NCBI GenBank assembly: GCA_028704155.1
Contig: JAQVLN010000007.1
Coordinates: 1 to 44,477 of the forward strand
Length of the DNA stretch: 44,477 bases
Source: Desulfitobacteriaceae bacterium
GTDB lineage: Bacteria; Bacillota; Desulfitobacteriia; Desulfitobacteriales; Desulfitobacteriaceae
Direction of reading: 5' to 3'
The position numbers and the translations under genes were made by a program. Every line of letters begins with the position of its first letter. The stretch's first letter is position 1. Below, piece by piece: positions 44,440 through 44,477 of this stretch. The notes under the pieces are model-generated. The model searched no databases. It was given only the letters and a program-made list of their open reading frames with translations, and had not been told where the DNA came from.

Positions 44440-44477
44440 CAAACATTATCTTTCCTTTAGCTGCTAATTCATCCCCT
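44414..44477 (-). CDS. Possible C-terminus of an upstream gene (partial)
   Basis: From the window edge a minus-strand frame reads GDELAAKGKIMFAIGPKSSR then TAG at 44416-44414. It would end 2 nt before the ligase ATG, which would explain the missing ribosome-binding site by translational coupling. Twenty open codons can also occur by chance, and no family can be recognised. Confidence 0.3.
   Translation of the reverse strand, partial: GDELAAKGKIMFAIGPKSSR

Overview
The window looks like a chromosomal segment of a low-to-moderate GC Gram-positive bacterium of the class Clostridia, most like the Peptococcaceae/Desulfitobacteriaceae group. The evidence is the gene order, which follows the ancestral Firmicutes order hpf-secA-prfB-ftsEX-ctp-uvrBA-rapZ-yvcK-whiA-rpoN-(glycolysis)-eno-secG-smpB-ssrA, together with WhiA, YvcK, a long-form Hpf, a predicted SigH promoter, ComF/ComFA proteins, a K+-dependent membrane pyrophosphatase and a B12-type radical SAM protein. 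Nearly everything is on the minus strand, so the biological order runs from the right end to the left. Genus-level identity cannot be settled from the sequence alone.

Read in the direction of transcription (right to left): 44.4-39.7 kb holds an O-antigen ligase/Wzy-type membrane protein, a small membrane-anchored protein, a ComFA-type helicase and ComF. A small zinc-ribbon gene follows at 39.4-39.65 kb. A 478-bp gap comes next, with two abutting DnaA-box-like 9-mers and a SigH-type promoter for hpf. Then come hpf, secA and prfB (with the programmed +1 frameshift). A split transketolase pair precedes the cell-wall/division block ftsE-ftsX-envC-like M23-ctpA. At 28.4-25.4 kb are a P-loop ATPase of the PRK06851 type, a YvlD-type membrane protein (one of only two plus-strand genes) and a periplasmic-binding-type lipoprotein. 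uvrB, uvrA and a Cof-type phosphatase follow. From 19.3 to 11.4 kb a tight run encodes a DUF4080 B12-binding radical SAM protein, an orphan solute-binding lipoprotein, rapZ, yvcK, whiA and rpoN.

From 11.3 to 4.0 kb lies a Na+/phosphate cotransporter with a PhoU-like tail, then pgk-tpiA-gpmI-eno and secG. The gap and cggR genes, which usually sit between rpoN and pgk, are absent. hppA then takes the place where rnr usually sits, followed by smpB and the tmRNA gene ssrA (350 nt, tag ADKNYALAA). Beyond the ssrA 3' end is the C-terminus of a DUF4357 protein, suggesting that accessory DNA begins at ssrA.

Most of the window is conserved housekeeping DNA. I saw no CRISPR array, transposase, prophage module, rRNA or tRNA gene. 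The points most worth a second look are the substitutions in the conserved order (phosphate transporter for gap/cggR, pyrophosphatase for rnr), the radical SAM plus lipoprotein pair ahead of rapZ, the tandem DnaA boxes, and the competence/O-antigen-ligase cluster.
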